DNA of 64,000 nt. Origin: Paracoccaceae bacterium. GTDB taxonomy: Bacteria > Pseudomonadota > Alphaproteobacteria > Rhodobacterales > Rhodobacteraceae. The notes beneath the pieces were generated by a model. It searched no databases. It was not told the DNA's origin and saw only the letters and a program-made list of their open reading frames with translations. Of this stretch, positions 23,539 through 31,017 are shown piece by piece. The DNA lies in assembly GCA_014654775.1 (NCBI GenBank), contig JACVZW010000003.1, positions 1 through 64,000 of the forward strand, written 5' to 3'. How positions within the stretch are numbered: position 1 is the first letter of the stretch; each line of letters begins with the position of its first letter. The translations under genes and the position numbers were made by a program.

Positions 23539-23591
23539 CACTCAGCCCCCGCCAATGCCATCATGCCCCGGTCCCGGGACATGAGACCGCC

Positions 23592-24005
23592 ATGACCACC
23601 GCCCGACCGCCCTGCCGCAAAATGCGCCCCTCCGCCGATCAGACCTACGCAGGCAAGCAGGGGTTCAGCTATTTCGAAGGCATCGCCCGCGAAACCACGG
23701 GAAGCAGCGCCATCTGCATGCACCTTCTCACCATCCCGCCAGGCGGTCGCGCCAAGGCGCACAAGCACGCCACCCACGAAACCGCCATCTTCATGCTGGA
23801 GGGCACCGCCGCCATGTTCTGGGGCGACGCCTTGGAGCATCGGATGGATCTGGCGGCGGGCGATCTTCTCTACATCCCCGCCGACATGCCGCATCTGCCC
23901 TTCAACCCCGGCCCCGGCCCCGCACGCGCCGTCATCGCGCGGACCGATCCGCACGAACAGGAAAGCGTGGTGCTGCTGCCGGAGTTGGAGCATCTGGTGC
24001 CTTAG
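23592..24005 (+). CDS. Cupin-domain protein
   Basis: 137 residues, single cupin barrel. Motif 1 is PPGGRAKAHKHATHETAIFMLEG, giving metal ligands from His/His/Glu. Motif 2 is GDLLYIPADMPHLPFN, with the last His ligand. It could be a small metal-dependent isomerase or dioxygenase, or a ligand sensor. It converges on dihydropyrimidinase, and the stop codons overlap by 4 bases. A pyrimidine-related role is possible only by position. Confidence 0.82.
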   Translation: MTTARPPCRKMRPSADQTYAGKQGFSYFEGIARETTGSSAICMHLLTIPPGGRAKAHKHATHETAIFMLEGTAAMFWGDALEHRMDLAAGDLLYIPADMPHLPFNPGPGPARAVIARTDPHEQESVVLLPELEHLVP

Positions 24006-25456
24006 ACCCCCGTCGCCGGGATGCCCGTCCGCACCACCGGGCGCGGTGCGGTCAGGTCCTTCCACTGGCTCAGCGCCCGGTTCACCGCAGGCCGCGCCTC
24101 GCGGCCCACGAATTTCCCGTGGCCTTCCTGCGTCTTGACCGCCCCGTCATCAATGGCCACCTGCCCGCGCGTCAGCACGAAACGCGGCAGACCCTTCACG
24201 GTATGGCCTTCGAAGACGTTGTAATCGATGGCCGATTGCTGCGTGCTGGCCGAGATGACCTTTTCCTTCTCAGGGTCCAGCACCACAAGGTCCGCATCCG
24301 CCCCCACCAGAACCGCGCCCTTCTTCGGGTAAAGGTTCAGGATCTTGGCGATATTGGTCGAGGTGACGGCCACGAATTCATTCGGCGTCAACCGCCCCGT
24401 GCCCACCCCATGGGTCCAGAGCATCGGCAGACGATCCTCCAATCCACCGGTCCCGTTCGGGATCTTGGCGAAATTGCCCAGACCGAACCGCTTCTGCTCT
24501 GTCGTGAAGGCGCAGTGATCCGTCGCCACCACCGACAGCGACCCCGACATCAGCCCAGCCCAAAGGCTCGCCTGATGTTCCCTGTTCCGGAACGGAGGCG
24601 ACATCACACGCCGCGCCGCATGGTCCCAATCGGAATGGAAATACTCGCTCTCATCCAGCGTCAGATGCTGGATCAGGGGTTCGCCCCAAACCCGCTTGCC
24701 CGCCGCCCGCGCCCGCCGGATCGCCTCATGCGCATCCTCGCAGGAGACGTGGACGACGTACAAAGGCACCCCCGCCATGTCGGCGATCATGATGGCGCGG
24801 TTCGTCGCCTCCCCTTCCACCTGCGGGGGGCGGGAATAGGCATGGCCCTCAGGCCCCGTATTCCCCTCGGCCAAAAGCTTCGCGGTCAGTTCGGCGACAA
24901 CATCGCCATTCTCGGCATGGACCATGGCCAACCCGCCAAGGTCCCCCACGCGGCGGAAGGACGAGAACAACTCGTCATCATTCACCATCAAGGCGCCCTT
25001 ATAGGCCATGAAATGCTTGAAGGAGGTGATCCCCGCCTTCACGCTGTCGGCCATGTCCTCCCAGACCTTCTCACCCCACCATGTCACCGCCATGTGGTAG
25101 GAATAGTCGCAATTTGCCCGGCCCGATTTGTTGTGCCACATCTGGGCCGCATCCATCAGCCCCTGCCCCTGCCCCGGCAGCACGAAATCGACCACCATCG
25201 TCGTCCCGCCCGACAGCGCGGCGCGCGTGCCGCTCTCGAAATCATCCGCCGAATAGGTGCCCATGAAGGGCATCTCCAGATGGGTATGCGGATCGATCCC
25301 GCCGGGCATGATGTAGCAGCCGGTGGCATCCAGCGTCCGGTCGCCCTTCAGCCCCTTGCCGATCTCGACGATCACGCCGCCGTCAATCTTGACGTCCGCC
25401 GCATAGGACAGGTCCGCCGTCACCACGGTTCCGCCTTTGATCACTGTGCTTGCCAT
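24002..25456 (-). CDS. hydA: Dihydropyrimidinase (D-hydantoinase)
   Basis: 484 residues, the normal family length. It opens the ring of dihydrouracil or dihydrothymine to the N-carbamoyl-beta-amino acid, the second step of reductive pyrimidine degradation. Metal ligands are visible: GGIDPHTHLEMP (His57, His59), the carboxylated Lys in FKHFMAYKG (Lys153), YVVHVSCEDA and VVATDHCAFT. It follows a small secreted-protein gene and the amidohydrolase gene on the same strand, all behind the twin RutR-type boxes. Confidence 0.94.
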   Translation of the reverse strand: MASTVIKGGTVVTADLSYAADVKIDGGVIVEIGKGLKGDRTLDATGCYIMPGGIDPHTHLEMPFMGTYSADDFESGTRAALSGGTTMVVDFVLPGQGQGLMDAAQMWHNKSGRANCDYSYHMAVTWWGEKVWEDMADSVKAGITSFKHFMAYKGALMVNDDELFSSFRRVGDLGGLAMVHAENGDVVAELTAKLLAEGNTGPEGHAYSRPPQVEGEATNRAIMIADMAGVPLYVVHVSCEDAHEAIRRARAAGKRVWGEPLIQHLTLDESEYFHSDWDHAARRVMSPPFRNREHQASLWAGLMSGSLSVVATDHCAFTTEQKRFGLGNFAKIPNGTGGLEDRLPMLWTHGVGTGRLTPNEFVAVTSTNIAKILNLYPKKGAVLVGADADLVVLDPEKEKVISASTQQSAIDYNVFEGHTVKGLPRFVLTRGQVAIDDGAVKTQEGHGKFVGREARPAVNRALSQWKDLTAPRPVVRTGIPATGV

Positions 25457-25485
25457 GGGTCACCTCTCTCCGGTTGGGGCTTGGG

Positions 25486-25851
25486 TCAGGGGGCAGGGAA
25501 ATAGGGCATCGGATAGCCCTCGCAGAGCGTTTCCGCGCTGTCCGCCACGGCCTGCGCCGGGCCGAAAACGGAACTGGGCGACGATGCCTTGGGCGCATCC
25601 GCAAGCAGGGCCAGATTGGCCAGAACGTCATCCGGCCAGCCTTCGGCCTTGGCCTCGGCCTCGGCCAGCGCGGCCCGTTCCGCGAATGTCGCCAGACGCT
25701 CGGCCGTATCCGGGGCCCCGGCGAGGATTGGGTCCACCGAATTGCCCAGATAGACCAGCGCCATCATGGCGCTGTCGCAGGCCCCGGCCTGCGCAAGGCC
25801 CGGCAGGCCAAGCAGCGCAACCGCCACGGCTGCACCCCGCGCTCGCATCAC
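25486..25851 (-). CDS. Secreted hypothetical protein inside the pyrimidine operon
   Basis: 121 residues with a signal peptide (VAVALLGLPGLAQA) and a predicted helical periplasmic domain with two Cys (ACDSAMMALVYLG early; ETLCEGYPMPYF at the end) that could form a disulfide. No family recognised. Its start overlaps the amidohydrolase stop, and hydA begins 29 bases downstream, so it is almost certainly co-transcribed with both. Confidence 0.7.
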   Translation of the reverse strand: MMRARGAAVAVALLGLPGLAQAGACDSAMMALVYLGNSVDPILAGAPDTAERLATFAERAALAEAEAKAEGWPDDVLANLALLADAPKASSPSSVFGPAQAVADSAETLCEGYPMPYFPAP

Positions 25852-27098
25852 GCCACCACCTCCGCCACCTCAAGCGCGGCGTGCAGCAGCACATCCGTTC
25901 CCGCCGCCGCCCATTCCGGGCTGATCGCCTCCGCCTCATTGTGCGACAGCCCGTCCACGCAGGGGCACATGACCATCACCGTGGGAGCCACGCGGTTGAT
26001 CCAGCAGGCGTCATGCCCCGCCCCCGACACGATATCCATGTGGGAATAGCCCAACCGCTCTGCCGCGCTGCGCACTACGGTCACCAGACCGGGGTCAAAG
26101 GTCACGGGGTCGAAATGCCCCACATCCTCGATCGCGCAGCCCAGACCCAGCTCCTTGGCCACCGCATGCGCCGCGCGCATCACCTCGGCCTTCATCGCAT
26201 CCAGCTTCGCCTGTTCCGGGGACCGGATATCCACCGTGAAGACCACCTTCCCCGGAATGACATTGCGCGAATTCGGAAAGACCTTCACCTGCCCCACCGC
26301 GCCCACGGCATTGGGCTGATGGCTCATGGCGATCTGATGCACCCGCTCGGTGATCCGCGCCATGCCGAGGCCCGCATTCACCCGCATATGCATCGGCGTC
26401 GACCCGGTATGCGCATCCTTCCCCGTCAGCGTGATCTCCAGCCACCACAGGCCCTGCCCGTGCGTCACCACGCCAATCGTCTTGCCCTCGGCCTCCAAGA
26501 TCGGGCCCTGCTCGATATGCAACTCCAGCATCGCATGCATCTTGCGGCTGCCGACGACCTCATCCCCGACCCAGCCGATCCGCGCCAGTTCCTCGCCGAA
26601 GACCTTGCCGTCCATGTCGCGGCGGCCCTTGGCATAGTCCTCGGTGTGGATGCCCGCGAAGACGCCGGATGCCAGCATCGCAGGCGCGAACCGCGCACCT
26701 TCCTCATTCGTCCAGTTCGTCACCACGATGGGGCGTTTTGTCTTCACCCCCATGTCGTTCATCGTGCGCACCACCTCCAGCGCGCCCAGCACGCCAAGCA
26801 CGCCGTCATATTTCCCGCCCGTCGGCTGCGTATCCAGATGCGACCCCATATAGACCGGCAACGCCTCCGGGTCCGCCCCCGCCCGCGTCGCGAACATGTT
26901 GCCCATGGTGTCCAGACCCATGGTCATCCCCGCCGCCTCGCACCAGCGCCGAAACAGATGCCGCCCCTCGCTATCCGCATCGGTCAGAGTCTGTCGATTG
27001 CAGCCGCCTGCCACGCCGGGGCCGATCTTGGCCATCTCCTCGAGACTGTCCCACAGCCGCGCGGAATTGATCCTCAGGTTTTCTCCGGGTGCTGGCAT
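25848..27098 (-). CDS. pydC: Zn-dependent amidohydrolase: beta-ureidopropionase / N-carbamoyl-amino-acid hydrolase type
   Basis: 416 residues, M20/M28-like fold of the allantoate amidohydrolase/N-carbamoyl-L-amino-acid hydrolase family. Metal-site segments are YMGSHLDTQPTGGKYDG, NEEGARF, ELHIEQGP and GAGHDACW. The start at 27098 has an AGGGAGAG site. With hydA in the same operon, hydrolysis of N-carbamoyl-beta-alanine to beta-alanine, CO2 and ammonia is the most likely job; allantoate or hydantoin-derived substrates are the alternative. It is first in the operon and divergent from a RutR-like gene. Confidence 0.88.
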   Translation of the reverse strand: MPAPGENLRINSARLWDSLEEMAKIGPGVAGGCNRQTLTDADSEGRHLFRRWCEAAGMTMGLDTMGNMFATRAGADPEALPVYMGSHLDTQPTGGKYDGVLGVLGALEVVRTMNDMGVKTKRPIVVTNWTNEEGARFAPAMLASGVFAGIHTEDYAKGRRDMDGKVFGEELARIGWVGDEVVGSRKMHAMLELHIEQGPILEAEGKTIGVVTHGQGLWWLEITLTGKDAHTGSTPMHMRVNAGLGMARITERVHQIAMSHQPNAVGAVGQVKVFPNSRNVIPGKVVFTVDIRSPEQAKLDAMKAEVMRAAHAVAKELGLGCAIEDVGHFDPVTFDPGLVTVVRSAAERLGYSHMDIVSGAGHDACWINRVAPTVMVMCPCVDGLSHNEAEAISPEWAAAGTDVLLHAALEVAEVVA

Positions 27099-27166
27099 TC
27101 GCTTGCTCTCCCTGTGCGCTGCAGGCTCTTCGGCCCGCTCACCCACGTCGTTGATCGACTCGCATC

Positions 27167-27182
27167 CTGACCGTATGGTCAA
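27167..27182. promoter_or_regulatory. RutR-type operator, box 1
   Basis: CTGACCGTATGGTCAA fits the RutR consensus TTGACCAnnTGGTCAA. The 14-base core is palindromic apart from the central bases. A TTGATC (27151-27156) with 17-base spacing to TATGGT (27174-27179) suggests that the promoter of the downstream TetR gene has its -10 box inside this operator. Confidence 0.8.
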
Positions 27183-27200
27183 TACGAAGGCCACCACAAC

Positions 27201-27216
27201 CTGACCATACGGTCAA
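27201..27216. promoter_or_regulatory. RutR-type operator, box 2
   Basis: CTGACCATACGGTCAA; its 14-base core is the exact reverse complement of the core of box 1. The centres are 34 bases apart, roughly three helical turns, so two dimers could sit on one face of the DNA. The box ends 18 bases before the TetR start codon. Confidence 0.8.
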
Positions 27217-27234
27217 CGAAAATCACAGGCGACA

Positions 27235-27882
27235 ATGCCCGACACTGCCCGCATTTCGCGCATCCGATCCGGCCGCCGCACAGATATCCGGCGCGAGAAT
27301 GAACGTTTGATCCTCGACGCGGCGGAAAAGGTCTTTGCCGAGGCGGGATTCGGCGGCGCGACCATGCAGTTGATCGCCGACATGGCGGGTCTGCCCAAGG
27401 CCAACCTGCATTACTATTTCCCCACGAAAGAGGCGCTCTATCGCCGCGTGGTGCAGAACATCTTCGAAATCTGGCTCGACGCCGCCGCCTCCTTCGATGG
27501 GGCGGCAGGCCCCGTCGAAGGCATCGGCGCCTATGTCGAGGCGAAAATGGACATCTCGCGCCGCCACCCGCACGGATCAAAGGTCTGGGCGGCCGAGGTG
27601 ATGCATGGCGCCCCGGTGATTCAGGATTACCTTGAAACCACGCTGCGCGCTTGGACCGAAGGCCGCATGGCCGTGATCCAGCGCTGGATCGACGAAGGCA
27701 AGATGGCCCCCATCGACCCACGCCACCTGCTCTACATGCTCTGGGCCACGACGCAGCATTATGCCGATTTCGGCCATCAGATCGAAACGCTGAATGCAGG
27801 CCAGCCCCTGTCCGACCGGCAATGGCGCGAAGCCACCGAAAGCGTCAAGACCATCATCCTGCGCGGCATCGGCGCGCTGTGA
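27235..27882 (+). CDS. TetR-family regulator, RutR-like (copy 1)
   Basis: 215 residues. The TetR helix-turn-helix is at about 20-65 (AEKVFAEAGFGGATMQLIADMAGLPKANLHYYFPTKEALY). The C-terminal YcdC/RutR-type domain has the LLYMLWATTQHYADF signature. RutR binds uracil/thymine and releases the TTGACC-type box, and two such boxes lie in this gene's promoter. It is divergent from the pydC operon and is its likely regulator. A second, more RutR-like copy lies at 30003. Confidence 0.9.
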   Translation: MPDTARISRIRSGRRTDIRRENERLILDAAEKVFAEAGFGGATMQLIADMAGLPKANLHYYFPTKEALYRRVVQNIFEIWLDAAASFDGAAGPVEGIGAYVEAKMDISRRHPHGSKVWAAEVMHGAPVIQDYLETTLRAWTEGRMAVIQRWIDEGKMAPIDPRHLLYMLWATTQHYADFGHQIETLNAGQPLSDRQWREATESVKTIILRGIGAL

Positions 27883-27943
27883 CCGCCGCGCCCCACCCGC
27901 CGCGCGTCCTGCCGGCGGCATTGACCTCGCACCGGCTTCCTTC

Positions 27944-27971
27944 CTAACTGGGCGGGCCTAACTGGGCGGGC
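27944..27971. repeat. Tandem duplication, two 14-bp units
   Basis: CTAACTGGGCGGGC is present twice in direct succession (27944-27957 and 27958-27971) just upstream of the FkbM-type gene. It is probably a small replication-slippage event. Confidence 0.7.
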
Positions 27972-28001
27972 TGGGGTACAGGGTGCGTGGAGGGCAGAGC
28001 G

Positions 28002-28916
28002 ATGGGGCAGCGGAGACGGCACAGTCTGGAACCGGTCGCGACTGCGGCGCTGACGGTCACAGCCCCGGGCCAAGTCGTGCGCAGCCTGATCCATGGCCAG
28101 TCGGTGCAGTTCTTCATCGCCAATCCGCGCGACACGATCCAGAAGGTGCATGCCACCGGCCAGTTCTACGAGCCCGAAGAGTTGGAGATCATCCGCCAAT
28201 GGTGCCCGCCCGGGGCCGTCTTCCTCGACATCGGGTCGAATGTCGGTAACCACGCGATCTATGCGCTGAAATTCCTGCACGCCGCCCGGGTGATCCTCTG
28301 TGAACCCAACCCCGCGGCCATCGACATCCTGCTCACCAATCTCGGCCTCAACGGCCTGCTGGACCGCTGCGATTTGTCGAAACTCGGCCATGGCCTGTCG
28401 GACCGCAACGAAGGGGGCATGGTGATCGAGGCCAGCCGCCGCAATCTGGGCGGTGGCCGGATCAAAGAGGCCGACGACGCCGCCCCCGGCAGCATCACCC
28501 TGCGCCGGGGCGACGAGTTGCTGGCCGACATCACCCCAACCTTCGTGAAGATCGATGTGGAAGGTATGGAAATCTCTGTGCTTTCCGGCCTGACAGAACT
28601 GGTGGAACGCAGCCGCCCGATCTTCTTCGTCGAGGTGGACAACGTCAACCGGGCGGCCTTCCTGCAATGGGTTCAGGACAACGGCTATGCCACCCGCGCC
28701 CGCTTTCGCCGCTATCGCGCCAACGAGAATTTCCTGATCGTGCCACAGCGCCCGCGCAGCCCACCCGCCGAGGACGCCCCAACACCCGACGCGGCCCGGA
28801 CCGAGGCCTCGCCCACCGAAGCCCCAGACCCCGACAGCCCGAACCACACCCCGGCAGGTTCCGGCCCCGCAGCCACCGCCAAGGCATCGGGCGGGACCCG
28901 CGCGCCGAAGACCTGA
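28002..28916 (+). CDS. FkbM-family SAM-dependent methyltransferase
   Basis: 304 residues. The SAM-binding motif VFLDIGSNVGNHAIYAL is near residue 71, CEPNPAAIDIL follows, and the FkbM signature FVKIDVEGMEISVLSGL is near 184. The start at 28002 has GGAGGG 7 bases upstream. From about residue 247 the tail is a disordered-looking Pro/Ala/Thr/Glu-rich stretch without similarity to the family. It would O-methylate a sugar or other hydroxyl group; no polysaccharide genes are nearby, so its substrate is unknown. Confidence 0.85.
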   Translation: MGQRRRHSLEPVATAALTVTAPGQVVRSLIHGQSVQFFIANPRDTIQKVHATGQFYEPEELEIIRQWCPPGAVFLDIGSNVGNHAIYALKFLHAARVILCEPNPAAIDILLTNLGLNGLLDRCDLSKLGHGLSDRNEGGMVIEASRRNLGGGRIKEADDAAPGSITLRRGDELLADITPTFVKIDVEGMEISVLSGLTELVERSRPIFFVEVDNVNRAAFLQWVQDNGYATRARFRRYRANENFLIVPQRPRSPPAEDAPTPDAARTEASPTEAPDPDSPNHTPAGSGPAATAKASGGTRAPKT

Positions 28917-28956
28917 CCCCGGCCGCAGGCGCGGCCAGCCCAGCAAGGACAGACAA

Positions 28957-29412
28957 ATGGACATCACCGAACTCGAAGCCGAAGCCGCCCGCCTGATCCT
29001 GCCGGACTTCACCGAAGAAACCGCATTGCGGCTAGGCCTCACGCTGATGAACATGGCCAAGCTCGACCGTCTGCCCGTGGTGATCGACATCCGCACGGCG
29101 GACCGGACGCTCTTCCACCTCGCCATGCCGGGATCGGCGCCGATCAACGACCGCTGGGCGCGGCGCAAGTCGAACACCGCGCTGCATTTCCACCTCGCCT
29201 CGCTGCATGTCGGCCGCAACATGGCCGCCAAGGGTGACACGCTGGAAAAGCACGGGCTGTCCGAGACGGAGTTCGCCATCCATGGCGGCGCCGTGCCGAT
29301 CTGCGTGGCGGGGGCGGGCGTGGTGGCCTGCGCCACCGTCTCGGGCCTGCCGCAACTGGACGACCACCGCCTCGTGGTGCGTGGGATCGACACGCTGCTC
29401 TCCGGGGCTTGA
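28957..29412 (+). CDS. UPF0303 / HbpS-like (GlcG family) protein
   Basis: 151 residues, a single profilin-like alpha/beta domain of the GlcG/HbpS (heme-degrading) superfamily, UPF0303 branch. Characteristic segments are RLPVVIDIRTADRTLFHLAMPG, RRKSNTALHFHLAS and FAIHGGAVPICVAGAGVVACATVSGLPQLDDHRLVV. Some relatives bind heme or cobalamin, but a role here is not established. Confidence 0.82.
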   Translation: MDITELEAEAARLILPDFTEETALRLGLTLMNMAKLDRLPVVIDIRTADRTLFHLAMPGSAPINDRWARRKSNTALHFHLASLHVGRNMAAKGDTLEKHGLSETEFAIHGGAVPICVAGAGVVACATVSGLPQLDDHRLVVRGIDTLLSGA

Positions 29413-29504
29413 CGGCCCTGCTCACGTTTCCGTGACCACCCGCTTCCTTCTCCGCGCCCGGTCCATAGATCAGGGGGGTGAAAAACCAACAGATGAGGGA
29501 ACAG

Positions 29505-29594
29505 ATGAACTTCAAGGGATTGACCCGCTCGCTCACGATCGTGGTGGGCATGCTGGTGGCCGTGCCGTATCTGATGATCCTCGCCGTCGAATGA
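29505..29594 (+). CDS. Possible 29-residue single-helix membrane peptide
   Basis: The frame begins MNFKGLTRSLTIVVGM and consists of a short polar head and one hydrophobic helix ending LAVE. A GAGGGA site lies 4 bases before the ATG, and an in-frame GTG at 29478 could extend it by 9 residues. A single-helix small membrane protein is plausible; the length leaves doubt. Confidence 0.45.
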   Translation: MNFKGLTRSLTIVVGMLVAVPYLMILAVE

Positions 29595-29633
29595 CGGCGC
29601 CCGGTGCGGCGGGGGCCTGCCCCGCCGCGCCTG

Positions 29634-29918
29634 TCACAGCAATTCCACCTCGACAAAACGCATCTCCGCCGCCCCGGCGTTGATCACGTTGTGCTCCACC
29701 CCCTCCGCGCGGCGATAAGCCGTGCCCGCGGGCACTGTGACGCGGCGGCTGACGCCCCCCGGCTCTTCCAGCTCCATCTCACAATCGGTGATCGCGGTGA
29801 TCACATAGTCATGGCCGTGCCGGTGCCAGCCCGTCTCGGCCCCCGGGGCAAAGTCGAAGCGCGTCACGCGCACCCGCGCATCCTCTACCAGAACCGTCGC
29901 CCTGCATGCCTGCCGCAT
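29634..29918 (-). CDS. Small cupin-domain protein
   Basis: 94 residues from the ATG at 29918, preceded by GGGAGGG. A single cupin barrel: FAPGAETGWHRHGHDYVITAI carries two His ligands, and VPAGTAYRRAEGVEHNVINAG carries the last. It is divergent from the second RutR-like gene and could be its target. Confidence 0.82.
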   Translation of the reverse strand: MRQACRATVLVEDARVRVTRFDFAPGAETGWHRHGHDYVITAITDCEMELEEPGGVSRRVTVPAGTAYRRAEGVEHNVINAGAAEMRFVEVELL

Positions 29919-30002
29919 GATCCCTCCCAGACCGCTTTGCATCCGCCCGCGAATTGCGCCAAGGTCGAAACGGACCCTCGCCCCCTGCATATCGCTGACC
30001 CC

Positions 30003-30611
30003 ATGATGACCCGCCCGCGCACCCGTATCCAGCAGAAGAATTCGGAAACCATCCTCGAGGCGGCGCTCGAGGTCTTTGCCACCTACGGCTTCCGTGGCGC
30101 AACGCTGGACCAGATCGCCGAAGTGGCGGGCCTGTCCAAGCCCAACCTCCTCTACTACTTCCCCTCAAAGGAAGCGATGCATCAGGCGCTGCTCACCCGG
30201 CTCTTGGAAACCTGGCTCGATCCCTTGCGCGAAATGGACGAGGCGGGCGATCCGGTGGCCGAAATTCTGGCCTATGTGCGGCGCAAGATCGAACTCAGCC
30301 GCGATTTCCCGCGCGAAAGCCGCCTTTTCGCCAACGAGATCCTGCAAGGCGCCCCGCGCCTGCGCGCCGCGATTGAGGGCGATCTGAAGCGGCTGGTGGA
30401 TGAAAAGGCCGCCGTGATGATCCGCTGGATGGATCAGGGCCGGATCGCCCGCCTGCCGCCGCATCACCTGATCTTTTCCATCTGGGCGCTGACCCAGCAC
30501 TATGCCGATTTCGACATGCAGGTCCGCGCCGTGCTGGGCCCCGACCGCGACCCCTTTGCCGAAGCCGGGGACTATCTGGAAACCCTGTTCCGCAAGCTTT
30601 TGGCGGTCTGA
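30003..30611 (+). CDS. rutR: TetR-family regulator, RutR-like (copy 2)
   Basis: 202 residues. The helix-turn-helix region (LEVFATYGFRGATLDQIAEVAGLSKPNLLYYFPSKEAM) and the C-terminal domain (DEKAAVMIRWMDQGRI, HHLIFSIWALTQHYADFDMQV) both follow E. coli RutR more closely than copy 1 does. It probably senses uracil or thymine and controls the pyrimidine genes on either side; the TTGACC-type boxes at 27.2 kb are candidate sites for either copy. No clear RutR box was seen directly before this gene. Either ATG of the double start (30003 or 30006) could be used. Confidence 0.9.
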   Translation: MMTRPRTRIQQKNSETILEAALEVFATYGFRGATLDQIAEVAGLSKPNLLYYFPSKEAMHQALLTRLLETWLDPLREMDEAGDPVAEILAYVRRKIELSRDFPRESRLFANEILQGAPRLRAAIEGDLKRLVDEKAAVMIRWMDQGRIARLPPHHLIFSIWALTQHYADFDMQVRAVLGPDRDPFAEAGDYLETLFRKLLAV

Positions 30612-30656
30612 CGTGCGTTAACGGCATCTTTACCCTTGGCGGCGAAACTGCGCCCC

Positions 30657-30887
30657 ATGGCACATGACATGACATACCCCCGCCGCACGCCTTGGGCCGA
30701 CAGCATCTTCGCCGCAAAGGCGGTCGCCAAGGGCGGCGTGATCCGCCGCGCTATTCGCGACGTTGATCGCGACATCGGCCGCGCCGCCTTTGAACTGGAG
30801 GTGCGCCGCAGAGGGTTCCACCTGATCGAATGCGACAACCAATACATCGTCATCTGCAATGCGGGCCGCATCAACGTGATTTGTTGA
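30657..30887 (+). CDS. Small conserved hypothetical protein
   Basis: 76 residues, basic and predicted alpha-helical then beta (AAKAVAKGGVIRRAIRDVDR, then FELEVRRRGFHLIECDNQYIVICN). No family name recognised. An upstream in-frame ATG at 30636 would add 7 residues. It is convergent with preA; the palindrome cluster separates the two. Confidence 0.6.
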   Translation: MAHDMTYPRRTPWADSIFAAKAVAKGGVIRRAIRDVDRDIGRAAFELEVRRRGFHLIECDNQYIVICNAGRINVIC

Positions 30888-30899
30888 TGCCCCAAAGCG

Positions 30900-31003
30900 C
30901 CAGAAAGTTTTCCCGAAAACTTTCTGGTCGCCCCCCCAAAAATCTTCCACTGGAAGATTTTTGGTCATGGGCCCGAAAATTTTTCAGGAAAAATTTTCGG
31001 GCC
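30900..31003. repeat. Cluster of three consecutive near-perfect palindromes
   Basis: Palindrome 1: arms CCAGAAAGTTTTC (30900-30912) and 30915-30927, 2-base centre. Palindrome 2: arms CCAAAAATCTTCCA (30936-30949) and 30951-30964, 1-base centre. Palindrome 3: arms GGCCCGAAAATTTTTC (30970-30985) and 30988-31003, 2-base centre. All three are perfect (13, 14 and 16 bp) and share a TTC/GAA-type centre with A/T-rich flanks, which stands out sharply from the GC-rich surroundings. They lie between convergent genes. Loops of 1-2 bases are tight for RNA hairpins, and no separate T-run follows, although A/T tracts inside the stems could aid termination in both directions. Confidence 0.9.
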
Positions 31004-31017
31004 GGATGCCGTGAGGC

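Noticed and set aside
29940-30002. GGTC-N6-GACC dyad before the second RutR-like gene
   Set aside because: Only four-base arms in the inverted sense relative to the TTGACC/GGTCAA box; too weak to call an operator.
29604-30611. Extended start for the second RutR-like gene
   Set aside because: The added 133 residues lie opposite the cupin gene and look like a shadow; similarity begins at the double ATG at 30003.
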